From Scatophagus argus (lineage: Eukaryota; Chordata; Actinopteri; Scatophagidae), in NCBI RefSeq assembly GCF_020382885.2, contig NC_058498.1, forward strand, positions 7,972,501 through 8,036,500: DNA of 64,000 nt. The letters run 5' to 3'. Under the pieces are notes generated by a model. That model did not search any database, was not told the DNA's origin, and worked only from the letters and a program-made list of their open reading frames with translations. The translations under genes and the position numbers were made by a program. Shown here piece by piece: positions 1 through 13,800 of this stretch. Position 1 is the first letter of the stretch, and each line of letters begins with the position of its first letter.

Positions 1-1880
1 CCAAGACACCTGAAACCTCCTGACACCCAAAACCACAACATACAGTGAAACAAAGAGTTGTTCACCAAGTCTAAAACGTTATCTGAAGCTTGACACCAGA
101 CCCCACAGCCACAGTTTCCTCTGCTGCTTGACGTCTCTTTGCATAGGATGTAAACTGAGTCATGTTTCAAACCTGCAAACTGTGGGCCGGCTGAATGACG
201 CAGCGTGAGTCGTCTCTCTTTCTATAATCTTCACAGGATCGCCCATAGCCACGGAGGAGGTGTGCTGTAAAGACACGATGAAAACACCCACAGTGTTGGC
301 GCTGATTAATGCTCATTTCATGGAAAGTTTCATGAAAAGGTCACTACCCCTGTTGCTCTTGTGTTTCCTTAAAGCTGACAGTGCTGGTACTCCACAGGTC
401 ACCGTGGGTCTGCTCTTAACATGCACACAGCTGAGCGCAAAGTACTTCAGCCTGCATTACCCGAGTCTGTCTGTGAAGCCTGAGAAAACTGCTGAGTGGT
501 TTAAGAGTTTTTTTTAAACACATTGACAAACTACTTAAGAATTATTTCTAAATCTACTCTTAAACCTACTGGGACTAAACCAGTTATAATGCCCTATGAG
601 ATGTTAAAGTGTACATTTTAGGTTCCAAAATGAGTAACATTTATAGCAAAATGTACTTTATCCACTTAATAGCTTCTGTCACTGTTAGATTATTATATAT
701 TTTATTATTAGATTATAGTTACTGATGCAGGAAGGTGTAAGAAGCAGCTTGATGTTGTATCTGTGTTTGGTAAGCTTACTTTATATGCTGCTGCGTATTT
801 GAATACAATATATATATAATAATAAAACATGGCAAAGCACACTGTAAAATACATAATTAACACTGCAATGACATGCATCAACTTGAAACATGAGTTGAGC
901 AACCTGGAGGCCCTCAATACTTGCCCACCTCACCAGGACTCTGCAGCACATTTTGAATGTCAAATCTTTATCCTCAAAGTAACTAATGACAACAGCTGCA
1001 GTGGATTAACAACATTTTCCTCTGAAGCTGGCTGATTTCTACTCTGCCTCTATACACCATTGGTTTTTGTCTTCTTGGTGACATGGCAATGTTACCTGGT
1101 ATAACAAATAACAAATTTAGTATTGTAAGAGTTGGTCACAGTCACAGCTGCAAGAGTGATTTCACCAAACTGTAAGAAACCGAGATCTCCTAGTGTGAAG
1201 GAATGGACGGACTGATGAGCTGATTAAGATCTCATCATGTGAACACATGCTGGAAAGAAATAATTGTGAAACGAAAGCGAAAGAGGCAAGGGATCAGTTT
1301 TGGCTGCATGTCAATTTAAATATAAAGTAGAATGTAATGAAGTTAATCACTGACCTTTTTCTGTCTTCCTATCTTTTATTTTAACATTAAGGAATGGCTG
1401 TCTTTTGTTTTGTGTTTTGTGTTGCATCTCTTCTGTGTTATTGCTGCTTTGGAAAATTGGAAAATTAATAAAAATTTGACTTATTTAAAAAACAAAAAAC
1501 ATTTCCCTCTCAAATATGGTTGAGTTGAGGTCTTAAGTAAGAGACAAATGTAAAAAGTAAAATTATCTGAAAAGTAGCACATGAGCATTTGAGTACATGT
1601 ACTGAGTTACTTGTCACCACTGTTTTAATACATTTAGACTTTTTAGTGCGGTCGTTGAGCTCATTGTTGTCGTTGTTTTAGTTAAAAACGTATTGATGTG
1701 TCTGCTCTTCATTTTAAATTCAGTTCACACAGGAAGGATTATAAAGTAGAGACATGAGGTTTACATTGCTTCCAGTCAGTCAGTCTGCAGGTGTTCATTC
1801 AAGCCATGTAGTTTTTTGGGGAAAAAAAACTCCTTATTTGATTAATAACGACTCAAGAGGAACAGCTGCTGCTGTGTTAC
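1..1880. other. Unassigned left edge; possible downstream exons of neighbouring genes
   Basis: No gene is secure here. Later exons of the minus-strand gene at 1881-2798 should lie here or beyond the left edge, but I could not place them. On the plus strand, a pyrimidine-rich stretch ending in TTCACAG at about 231-237 precedes an open frame that runs to a stop at 517. An AATAAA-like motif follows at about 820. It could be the last exon of a plus-strand gene entering from the left, but I do not recognise the protein. The rest is AT-rich sequence with no visible structure. Confidence 0.3.
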
Positions 1881-2798
1881 CTTTTCCACAGGTTGAGCAG
1901 CTCTGCTCCAGGCTCCCTGGAAGGTGTTGTTGTACTGGGAGACAAAACTGCATGGGCGTCCGTCCCCTTTGATTGTGGGAAAGCCCTCTTCTACAGAGAA
2001 ATTTTTTAATATTTTATCACACGACACGTTCTGCAGGTTTTCGGAGATGAACTCTCACACAGATTCCTTCACTGTTATTCATTATGAGTGGAGAATGTTG
2101 AAAGGCTGAAAGTTTTTTGGACTGTTTACCCACGTCTTGAGAGTTAATTCTTAACCACATTTGATGAATGTTCACATTCAAGTATGGTTTAGCATGGAAT
2201 CCATAACCTAATCTAATATAATATGGATTTCGTGCGTTGCTCAGAAAAAGAAACGGTGAGAATGATACTGCAGTCACTAACCTAGATGTTTAGCCTTGGC
2301 TTTTACAACAGGAGAGCCATGCTGCGGAGTGAAGGAGGCTTTGCTGGTGCTTTCTGGGAGCTTTTCCACTTTCTGGATATTCCTGAAAGCTGATATTGGT
2401 CGGATGGGAGCCAGAGGAGGCTGGAAGGGATGGGGCCGAAATTTCTGAGAATGGTTGGTGAGGAAAGCATCCTCTCTAGGGTCCGTTTGCATCTTGAAGT
2501 TGGTGTTAAATTTGGTCCAGCCAGGGGTGTGGGTCACCTGCGGCACAGGGTGACGCTTGTAGGACACCATCGTCTCTGTCTCGTGCTCCTTGATGTACCT
2601 CAAGTCCTTGTGGTCCACTTGAGCTGGGGTTGGCTGACTAACAGGTTCTGCCTTCTTGAAAGAAAAAGGCTGGAAGTCCTCCTGGAAACTGGTTGAGAAT
2701 GCATCAGGACTGCTGTCCAGAAATGGGATGTTGGTAGACAGGAAGGACCCTTTGTCCACAGGACGGGCTTGGATCATTGTTTTTACCACTGCAGACAT
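1881..2798 (-). CDS. Uncharacterised SAXO/TEX45-like protein, 5' two exons
   Basis: Two exons join in frame: 2798-2282 (ATG at 2798, with A at -3) and 1990-1881. The first ends at a GTTAGT donor in phase 1. The second starts after a TTCTCTGTAG acceptor and ends at GTAACA in phase 0, so at least 209 codons are covered and the C-terminus is missing. The protein has no signal peptide or membrane segment. It is rich in Pro, Phe, Lys and Ser, with spaced motifs of the form D-x-F-x-T-S-F-x-x-D-F-x-P-F (about residues 30-45) and D-P-R-E-D-A-F-L-T-N-x-S-x-x-F-x-P (about 105-121). These recall the degenerate repeats of the SAXO/TEX45 axonemal microtubule-binding proteins, so a ciliary or sperm-flagellum role is a guess. 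A GTG lies four codons upstream in frame and is not a likely start. The gene is head-to-head with uba52, whose first exon begins about 1.7 kb away. Coding status is reasonably sure; identity is weak. Confidence 0.6.
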
Positions 2799-2810
2799 AT
2801 TGGATACCAC

Positions 2811-4477
2811 CAGTGTCCTTCTTAGATTACTGTGACTCTTTGGTTAAGCTCTTCTACTGAAGCAGGTGAAAAATGCTACAATGCCTCACCATGGAAACCT
2901 CTGTGCTGTGGAACATGAGGATGTTGCTACTGTTGCTGCTCCTGCAGAGAAACAAATGCATGCTGTGGTGTCCTGTTACCTCACCATAACATATGCAATG
3001 AGTGGACTGGACAGGTCAACTAACTCAACTTCTTCCCTGGAGTCCTTGTGCTTTCTTGTCCCGCAGATTCCTATCGATCATGACTGGACCTCCTGCTGCG
3101 GTCCTGCTGCAGTCCTGCTCAAAACCTACTGCAATTACTACTGTTTAGTCATAATCTGATTTAAATCTGTTACGACTCAGTACAGCTACTACCATTATTG
3201 TTACTACTATTGTTATCAAAATCACCATAATACCTTCTGTATACTTCATTGTCATTATCATTATCTACATTTCCGATACTTCTGGTATTATTACTGCTGC
3301 TATGCATCTCTGCTTGTGTGCTCCTTCTCTCACACCCCACCCCCTCTGCCTCTCTCCCTTGCTCTCTCTCTCTCTCAACCCAACCGGTCAAGGCAGATGG
3401 CCGCCTATCTTGAGCCGGGGTCTGCTCCAAGGTTTCTGCCTTCTAAAAGGCAGTTTTTCCTCGCCACTGTCTCCAAGTGCTTGCTCAAGGGGGAATGTTG
3501 GGCTCTCTCTATTTACAATTTAATTAAAGAGTTTGGTCTAGACCTGCTCAAATTGGAAAGTGTCATGAGATAACTTTTGCTGTGAATTGGCGCTATATAA
3601 ATAAACTGAATTGAATTGAATTGAATTGACAGACAAAACTATGCAACTATAATATTTGATTCTGAAACAACTGCACACACAAAACGTTGCTCACGCTTGG
3701 AGAGAAATTTTCACGGTTTCCAGGCTGACATTGAGGATCTAACAGTGAAACAGCAGACTTCCTTCTGTCTGGTTTCTCTTGTGTTACAAAAAAGCAGCTA
3801 GGCAGAAGTTTCCTCACCTAGAAGAAACTACTAAATATTTGTAGTGGGTATTCTTCCCCCTTTCAAGAGTCTCATAATTCAGTGTTATGTCAGATAAATG
3901 TGCAATATCAACTTGCAGATGAGCATGATTCTGTATGTATTTGATCACAAGAGGCAATTACATTGATGATGTTTGAAGTAAAAAAAGTTAAATAAATAAA
4001 TAAATTATGTGCAGTTTCTGTTGTTATCCCGGCAAATTCATACATTATGTTGTTCTGTTCATGCACGTCCACAATGTGGCTCAGCAACACTCATTACAAC
4101 AGCAGATGTCAGTCAAACTTCATTTTGGAGCAGTCACTTCCCTGCCTAGTCAAGTACTGTACTGTATCTCATTGAACTGCTCTCCAACAATGAAAAGCAT
4201 CGTTTTAGGTGCCTCAAACGTCCAACTGTGACTCAGCATTCTCTTTCAGTGGTCACATTCTGCTGTATAATTGAAAAACCTTGAAAAAAAGAGTCGCATT
4301 GGTCCCTGTCGCTCTCTTCGGTGTATTTTTTCGTAATAAAATGTATAAATATAAAAAATACGAAATGCTTCTAAACAATGAGTCGGGTGTACAATTAGAG
4401 TAATAATAGAACAGATTTTAAAAATAACTTAACATATGTAAAATGCACTTTCAGGATTTTATTCCCGAGGAAAGCGG
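2811..4477. other. Intergenic region between the SAXO-like gene and uba52
   Basis: This divergent interval holds a LINE 3' fragment (3018-3630) and AT-rich DNA. I see no other gene. The minus-strand promoter for the SAXO-like gene should lie just above 2798, but no TATA box or clear element is visible. Confidence 0.5.
3018..3630 (+). repeat. LINE 3' fragment (L2/CR1-like) with (TTGAA)n tail
   Basis: The segment aligns by eye with 43113-43495, which follows a reverse-transcriptase remnant. The two share the run from an ACTTCTTCCC start, through a GAGCCGGGGTCTGCTCC block and a TTTGGTCTAGA block, to a GCTATATAAATAAA-type end. This copy ends in about five TTGAA units (about 3606-3628). It is a 5'-truncated insertion that retains only the 3'UTR-like portion. 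The family is common in teleosts; the exact clade is my inference. Confidence 0.7.
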
Positions 4478-4548
4478 CAGAAGGAAGTGACGTATTTCAG
4501 CGACAGGTTCTTCCGCTCTCTTTTCGTTGAGGCTCAGCTAGCGGCCGG
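4478..4548 (+). promoter_or_regulatory. uba52: uba52 promoter and 5'TOP first exon
   Basis: An ETS/CRE-like composite (GGAAGTGACGTA, about 4483-4494) sits just upstream of a pyrimidine run, TTCCGCTCTCTTTTCG, at 4511-4525. A transcript starting at a C in this run would begin with a 5' terminal oligopyrimidine tract, as is usual for ribosomal-protein mRNAs and for UBA52. A noncoding first exon then ends at about 4548 with donor GTGGGT. It pairs with the acceptor TTTATTTCTCAG at 4981-4992. The exact start site is inferred. Confidence 0.6.
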
Positions 4549-5001
4549 GTGGGTACACGTTTTGTCCTGTATATATTTATCGATTTTAAGTGACTGTTGG
4601 GTTGTTTAAAGCGATTATAACAATATATTTCCCTTCTTATGTGGATATTAATTCTGTATTAATTATTACGGAATCAATTCTAAGGCAGAAAATGGAGGAA
4701 ATTGTGGCTGTACTTCACGCTAATGGTAACTTACGCATGTGGCAAGGCCACGCACCGAGTTCAGCCGTTGCTAACATTAGCTACCATATCTTTAGCTGCT
4801 GAACTAAAACCACCACTATTTTTCACTAATGTCATAATGTAATGGTCTTGAAACGGGGGGGAAATTACCATTACGCTTCTAATGGATGTGTATGACGGGT
4901 CTCTGTGTCGTTGACATGTGAAAGGCGCTGCCGGTTACCGTGTGGCCAGCGAGTTAGCTTAACTTGGAGCTAATGGCAGTTTTATTTCTCAGCCTGCAAA
5001 C

Positions 5002-6562
<1,561 letters not shown>

Positions 6563-6603
6563 ACATGTTGATTAAATCGGCTGTGAATGCCAATTTGTGT
6601 TAA

Positions 6604-6609
6604 AATAAA
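6604..6609 (+). terminator. uba52: uba52 poly(A) signal
   Basis: AATAAA lies 42 nt after the uba52 stop codon, followed by a TG-rich stretch (GCTGCTTGTCTGACTTG) that could be the downstream element. This fits the short 3'UTR of UBA52 mRNAs. Confidence 0.8.
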
Positions 6610-6639
6610 TGTAAGAAAACGATGCTGCTTGTCTGACTT

Positions 6640-9600
6640 GTTATTCAGTGGAAGGAAAAAATGTGAATTTTTGGTTTAATGTGATTTCATGTGTACAATA
6701 TGTGATCGAGAGGCTGTATAGTTAGATTTTAATGGCAAAAAAGGTCACAAGATGGACAGACCAGGTGAAGCAGGTGCAATAAACTTTAAAGTTGTTCCTG
6801 GGCAAATATTTTACATCAGAGGCCAGTTCACTGAATTATCAGGGCAATTCAGTAAACCTGCTTCTTGGAACTGGCACTGGTTGAAACTGGAATGGTGAAC
6901 ACACTCCAAAACTTTACGGGCACAGTGCCAGTTTGTACTGGTTGGCCGAGGTTTTCACTTTATTTTAATTTGGCATGCAAAGCTGCACAGGCTGAACTGA
7001 GAAACAAAACACCATGTGTTGACAAGTCAGACTAATAAACACATTTCATGTGGCTGGTGCTGTCTGAATCTAAATGACAGATACTGCACTGTCTGTGCCA
7101 ACATTACAGAGCTGTAAAAAGATGTTTGTCACATCTCCAGCACCTAGTGGTGATTATCATCTGAAAGAAAATCAACTCAATGCCAAACCTGCTGCTGCAC
7201 ATGCGACCTGCATGTTCTTGTAAAGAGTTTTTCCCACCCATGCTGCTATGTTGCAAGCAAGATGAACGCATCACAGCAGTGCTTGAAATTGCCAGCTCAA
7301 AGTGATGAACTGCAGGAGCTCAAGACCCACAGTAATTTTATTATCGGCTAACATACCAAAATCTTTCAATTCAGTGAGAATAACATAAAATGCAAGTCAA
7401 GGAAACAAAATTAATCGTTTAAGATGTAAAGTGTAGGAATGCTCAATTACACAACCCTGAGTTTGTTGACCTCGCATCACACAAGAAAACACGGCAGTCA
7501 CTGCATGACTGATTTTTAATGTTAAACAGTTCTATACAAATATAAGGAACTCATCTCACATTGTCAAATTCCATACAAATGTCTGCTTTCCTCTATTGAG
7601 AAATTCTTGTGAATCGTGGCCTTGAACAGTTGACTCCTGTCCTCTTATTTAACAATACTCAAACTGAAGTACTCTGAGGTATTTTGTGTGTCGTACTGAA
7701 AGGTCATCTGATTCCGACACAGAGAAAAGAGAAGTTAAACAAACGTTTACCTAAAAATCTGATGAACTTAAGCGTCTTTCAGAGGGACTTGATGTGGCTT
7801 CAGCGTGATAGTGGTGCATCTTTGGTTCTGCATTCTCTGTTGTAGCTAGCGACAGGTGTTTGAAGAGGCCTTATTCCAGTATGTTCAAAGAGGAATCCAC
7901 CCACAGAAATCCAAACAAATTTTGCTTCTACTATTTATGCTTTGCTAATTATTTCACACATTTACCAGAATACGCCGTGAATAAAATTTGTCTTGCGTTT
8001 ACAATGCAACATTCTGCAGGGAAACCTTGGCTTCTGACAATCATGTAGATGTTCTTGTACACACACCACCCTAAACATTGCAGACCAAACACACCCCCCA
8101 CAAAAAAAACAAACAAACCAAAAAATTTTAGCCCTCTCCATTGTTCAACAACTTACAATTTCTCAAGTGGTCAAACACCAGGTGGGAAATTTGGTCTTAC
8201 GTTTTGGGGATGCCCTCCTTTCTAGGTATACAGGAATTACTACTAATGCATTGTGTCGTTGTGCCTTAATGATACACTGGAATAAGGCTGCTGTGATGCA
8301 AAGTGTTTCTGACATCAACTGTGAGGAGCTCATGCTGAGGAGCCGATGGCACCTGATGCATTTTTCTTCATGCTTGATAAAAGGCTGGTACTAATCTGTC
8401 ACAACGTGGTGAAGCCATGAAAAAAAAAGACACACTTGTGAAAACAAAGCACTGACGATGTTAAAATGGATGAGAACGGGCTTTACGGCGGTCTCATTAC
8501 CTACAAATTACTTGTATTGACTATGAGCAGGCATCTACGCTACAGACTTTATTGCTTGCGTGTAGCAGCTGATGTCAGAACTCCAGGAAAGTGGAGTAAC
8601 TTGTCAAAATGTTCAATCTCATTGGACTGACTTCATATGTAATAAAACCTCTTAATGTGATCCATAGCAACAGAATGCAGTAACATAATTATCATTACTG
8701 TATCAGGCTTGTTGAATTGTAGAAATATTTGTTTGTAAAAACACAAATAATAATACATGATCCCGTACTTTGTTACATTAACAGATTTCATTATGTCACA
8801 TTTTGACAACGTATGACCCTGACAGTCACTGCATCATCAGCTGCAAAGGCCTGCACCTTATTATTACTTAATTTACTGTCATATGCGGAAATCAATAACT
8901 CATCAGCGGGCAAAAAGCAAAGATGGACAGATACTGTGCAGAAGTTCAGAAGGTCACGCAGAAAGCAGACAGACAAGTCAATTAAGTACCCTCTTAATAA
9001 AACTACTGCGGTTGTGCTTTTTAACTCGAGCAGTCTCTGCTTGCAGGCTGCTAACTATTGCGCGCACACACACACACACGCGCACACATACACACTCGCA
9101 CAAACACACACACTCACACACACAAAGCTTCACATTCCTTGGCACGTCCGGGGCATGCAGTGCTCTCATAGTGATCTATGCTCTGCTGCTCCACTGAGCC
9201 TCTCTATAAGGTTATTATAACTATTGTGGCAAATGCTAGTGTCGAGCAACACAGAATGAGTACACGATGCAGAACTGGATCCTTTTGTGAATGCTGACAA
9301 ATGTAAACAAAACAAAACTTGGCACAAAACAACAAGTGCATGTTCAACTCAACAGCATCAGGCTGGGGAAGCAGCGTCTCTGTCCACAGGTGACAACGGG
9401 CGGCCCGGTGGAGAGGACAAACCTACCAGCCGCAGCTTGGGTTTATCACCGACTGGGCTGGTGGCGTTGTTGATTTCCCGTCCAGGCTGTGAGCAACCCA
9501 TCGATGAACATGAATAATAGAACGAGTAGAGAGAAAGAGCAGTCCTCAGAAAACTCAAACAGAAAAATGTTCATATGCTGGCGATCCTCAGAGGACAAAG

Positions 9601-10339
9601 TCTATCAATGCATCTCTGAGTTTGCTGAAGGTCTGGCTGGTCTGAGGCCAGTCCAGACTGCTGATGGTAAACTGGAGCTGACTTTATTCGGGGTATTTTG
9701 TCTGCCTGTGTCCTTACCCTGACCAAAGCTTCTAATGTGTGCATCTCCACAGTGTTGATGGATGCCACCAGCATGAACTCAAGGTTGTTATTGTGCAAAA
9801 GTAGACTTTTTTTTTTAAGCTTTTCTTGCATTTTCTTAGTTGTCTTACTCACAGTGACGTCCAAGATCTAACAATAACATGTTAGAAAAATACACCTCTA
9901 GCAGTACTTTCATTATGTGTAGACTACAGACTATTCAATGTGTCAAAGACAACACAGACAGGTGCTTTGCTGCTTCTCTAAACAAAATGTCCAGAATTAT
10001 GAATAATTATGTTTAATGCAGGTGCAAAAATTTAATTGTCCATGAAAGCCTTGATGCGAGTCCTGCTGGTACAGGACTGCAGTTTTACTGTCTGTGACCA
10101 GACACAGTCGAGTGGTTCAGACCAGCTCTGCAGGAAAACAGCACTTCAATCGATTGGACAGATCAGACTGATCTTTCGATTCTTTCCTAGTTTTACAGCT
10201 ACTCTACATACACTATTACAAGTAAAAACACCACTCTGAATAAAGTAAAGATATACCACACAAAAAGAGCAGGAACTCCTTTGATACCTGCTGAAAATGT
10301 CTACTTCTGCAAGCTCAAAATCAGTTTCGGTGCACTTGG
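6640..10339. other. Interval between uba52 and homer3; possible long homer3 3'UTR
   Basis: No coding gene is supported. The open frames are short, lack family resemblance and start at arbitrary codons. An impure CA tract lies at 9061-9125. On the minus strand AATAAA occurs at 9683-9688 and 7337-7342. Either could end a longer homer3 transcript, so part of this stretch may be 3'UTR. Confidence 0.4.
9061..9125. repeat. Impure CA microsatellite
   Basis: The tract is mainly CA dinucleotides interrupted by CG, TA, CT and AAAC units. Confidence 0.9.
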
Positions 10340-10682
10340 TCTTTTAAAGGTACTTTGTGTCCTTTTGAGACAGTACTGTAATTACCATGAAGAACTGAAA
10401 CTATCACCGAAAAGACAGTCAGCTTTCAGCAGCCACTACTCAGCATTTAACATTACAAACCAATGGATCAGATTTTGACAAAATACACAGGATTGCTGTG
10501 ACACCAAACAGAGGAAGAGGGCGCTGTTGGATGGTGAAAAGAGTATAAAAAAAACGGAAAAAATAAGTAATAGTAGCGAATTATTCCCAACTATTTCTGA
10601 AAACTGTACCATGGTTGCTGTCCTAATGAGACACTGATGCACAGTACAGATGTTTTATTTTGCACATAGCACCTTTAAGAGA
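10340..10682. mobile_element. MITE-like element with about 20-bp inverted ends
   Basis: The left end TCTTTTAAAGGTACTTTGTG (10340-10359) and the reverse complement of the right end, TCTCTTAAAGGTGCTATGTG (10682-10663), differ at 3 of 20 positions. The element is 343 bp and has no coding capacity. I found no clear target-site duplication. It lies within 200-520 nt downstream of the homer3 stop codon, so probably inside the homer3 3'UTR, and carries an AATAAA for the minus strand near its right end. Confidence 0.5.
10654..10659 (-). terminator. homer3: Nearest candidate homer3 poly(A) signal
   Basis: On the minus strand this reads AATAAA, about 195 nt after the homer3 stop, inside the right end of the MITE-like element. 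More distal candidates exist at 9683-9688 and 7337-7342, so which one is used cannot be told from sequence. Confidence 0.4.
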
Positions 10683-10853
10683 TTTCTGCTACCTGCTGTT
10701 CACCTGCACTGATCTTTAAAAATGAAGGTAAACAGTGTTTTCCTCCATGTTGCTTTGATTATTGCTCTGCTGATATTCCAGTAAAACACAAATCAAGGCC
10801 ACATGGGTGGAACCAGTACTGACTGTGGAGATGCAGCCCAGCTGCCGCTGTGG

Positions 10854-13800
10854 CTATTTGTCGATGAGTTTCGCCAGACTCTGTCTCAGGTCATTCAGAT
10901 CGCAGATTTTGACGTCCAGAACCTCAATGATACGTTGGACCTCGACCTCCGCCTGCGCCTGCTCCTCCCGGCTGGAGGCCAGTGTCTTTTCAGCACTCTG
11001 AACCTGATCCTCCAACTCCGTGTTCCGTCTCTCGACATCCTGCAGACACATTATCATTTATTAACACAGTTTTCTCATCCGGATGGATTGTTGTCTTATG
11101 TTATTAGCATGTGCAAACGGTGCTCTTAAATGTTTATCATTTACCTTTTTTTTTACCTGGAATTCACCTTGCAGAGTAACATCGTAAATCACTCTGGTCA
11201 TGAGTGTTTTCAAAATGCCATGAATGTAAGGTTGGAGTACAGTGTTTCCTGTTATTTAAATTTCTCCTGTCTGTATGATTCTTCTATATGAAGTTTGGTC
11301 AAGCAAGACCGATTACAAGGACTTTACCAAGTATCAATTAGGACACATGTATGTTTCTATATACACCATATTGAGTTTAATGCAGAGAGGTGTAATTTAT
11401 CCAGTGACTTTGTGAACCTTTAAATTTTAACATTAAGACAGTATATGTGTGTATACTATAACAAAGACAGTTTTGAAACAAGTGAAGAGAATTTCACTTA
11501 AAGGCACTTTGGCAGATACTGTTTACTTCAGCAGGGTTGAACAAGGACCAGCTCAGCTGAAGAAAATTACCTGCAAATTCTTCATTCCCTGTGTGACTGC
11601 ATGTCCTATCGGGATTATTTGCTTCGAACTGTTTATAATGCAGATTTAAATATGCAATTTAGTCCATATGTCAACTGCAGCGATGAATATACTACATAAA
11701 TGACAGCAAAGGTCAAATATGAATAAATTTTATTCAGAAATGGCACCATTACGAAGAATGATAAGAGGCTAGATAATAAAAGCTATGCAGTATGCATCAG
11801 GTATAATCGTGGAAATTTGTCTCTCCTTGACGTCCTCAGTTCTGTCCTACTGTACTGTGCCGTCTCTTTTGTAGGTACAGTATAAGAGCTTTGATTTCAA
11901 TTAATTGACTAACAGAGCAGAAAACAGCATGTAAGGCAAAAGACTGCTGTGTTTCTTACTATAAAGAAAGCTTCTCGTCCACACAAATCTAACCAACTGA
12001 GACTGAAGATAACAAAGACAGATACATCAGTAATATCTGCAGAATAGAAATAAGAAAAACAGCTTGTACTAGTACAAGACCTGAAAAGAAAATGTTTTGA
12101 GGACTGAACCGGTAACCTCTCAGCAAATGAATCATGAACATCAATGGCAAAAAGAAAAAAAAGATTAAATGAATGCCACAGGGAAGACAAAATGCTATTA
12201 TCGCCTTCCCTGTTGATGATTTTGCTTCTCCTCCTCCCAGGTCAGGTAACAATAGAAATGTGGGTGAGGAAGACCAATTTGCGCAGTACGAATTTTGCCT
12301 ATTTATTGTCTGTTCACAAGAAAAACAATCATCATGTCTGAGTGTTGCTTAGGAATGAAACCGCCCGTCACTACCAGCAACTAGTTTTAAAAGAGATGCA
12401 ACCTTGGGGGAAAAAAAGTCTTTAAAGCCTTTAAAGTGGTCTTGGTGACACAACAGTTATCTGCTCAATGATGATATAAAGAAAAACAAACAAAAAAAGA
12501 GACAATTAAAAAAAAGAAATCGAACACACAGAATTTCACTCCTGTGCCAGTCTGTTGTTGTAAGGTTGCCAGCTATGTCTCGTAGCTGTTCCTGTGCACC
12601 ATGTCTTATTTTTCAATTGCGATAAAACTTCAAATTACATATCCAGTTACAATATGCGCTCCTGTTAACCATTACTTTACCTAAAATCCTCTGAGGTAGG
12701 TGTCACTTACCAGTAACAGAAGTACGCTTGTAAAGTAAAACAAAGTAATTCTGACTGCAACCTGGCGAGTCTCTGTGAGGACTCCAGTGCTCAGCCGGCG
12801 GTCAGCTCACCTGGAGTCTCTGTGTGGCCTCCTCTCTCTCCTTCTGCAGCTCACCCACGTCTGTTTTCTTGCTCTGCAGATTGAGAATTTCCTGGAAAAC
12901 ACAGCAGTTTCAAAACGTAATTTGATACCATCACAACACCACCTCCGTTTGTCAGAACACGCTAAGCTACAGTCACCTCTTCGAATGTTTGCACCAAAAT
13001 ATTTCATGTGGTTCTAACACGAAGCTAAATCATGTATTGGTGATCAGATTTGGAACAGCTTGATGGGTTTTTTTTTTTTGGCAGGGCAGGGGATTCAACC
13101 TCCCAGTGGAAACACACCAATGTGACCTTGTTTAGACAGACATGGTTATGTTAATGAGGCTGAAGGACAGCAACAAGCTGTTTTCAGGGAATATTTCACT
13201 TTAATATCCATCTTATTTCTCCAGGGAAAACGGTTTTTGACTGAGCAGGCCCAGCATGCATTTGATGGACACTGACTTGGCTCATTAAGGTGCAAAATAT
13301 TCACGGGACATCATAATAAAAATCACATTAAATCAGGCTTGGAAACCGTTCTGAAGGTGAGTCAGAAAGGTCTGATTTCACTCCACATGTAGGTGGCAGC
13401 TCTGGACGTCTGCTACATTCATTTATTGTGTGTTTTCTGAGGCTTTGGTGTTTTATCAAAGCTCTCTTTTTCTGACCAAACCGATGAATCATCATGAAAA
13501 ATGATGCCTCAAAGATAAAAATAAGGACATTGTGAAAACAGAGAATAGAAGGGCATTAAAAGGGCAATAAAAATGAAAAGACACATTCTCTTCTACTTAT
13601 ATCCACCTGGGTATCATTTAGTTTTGTAATTATCTTTTGTTCAAAACAAAATTATTGAACCAGAAAATTTTCATGAAAACCCTTAAAGGGACAGTTCACC
13701 TCAAAACGTATGATTCAAAAACACACATTTTTCCTATTCCCTTTGGTGCTGTTTATCCAACAAGATCATTTTGGTGCGAGCTGTCGAGTAAGAATCGTAC

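Noticed and set aside
8813..9220. 135-codon plus-strand frame
   Set aside because: Its C-terminal half is translation of a CA microsatellite.
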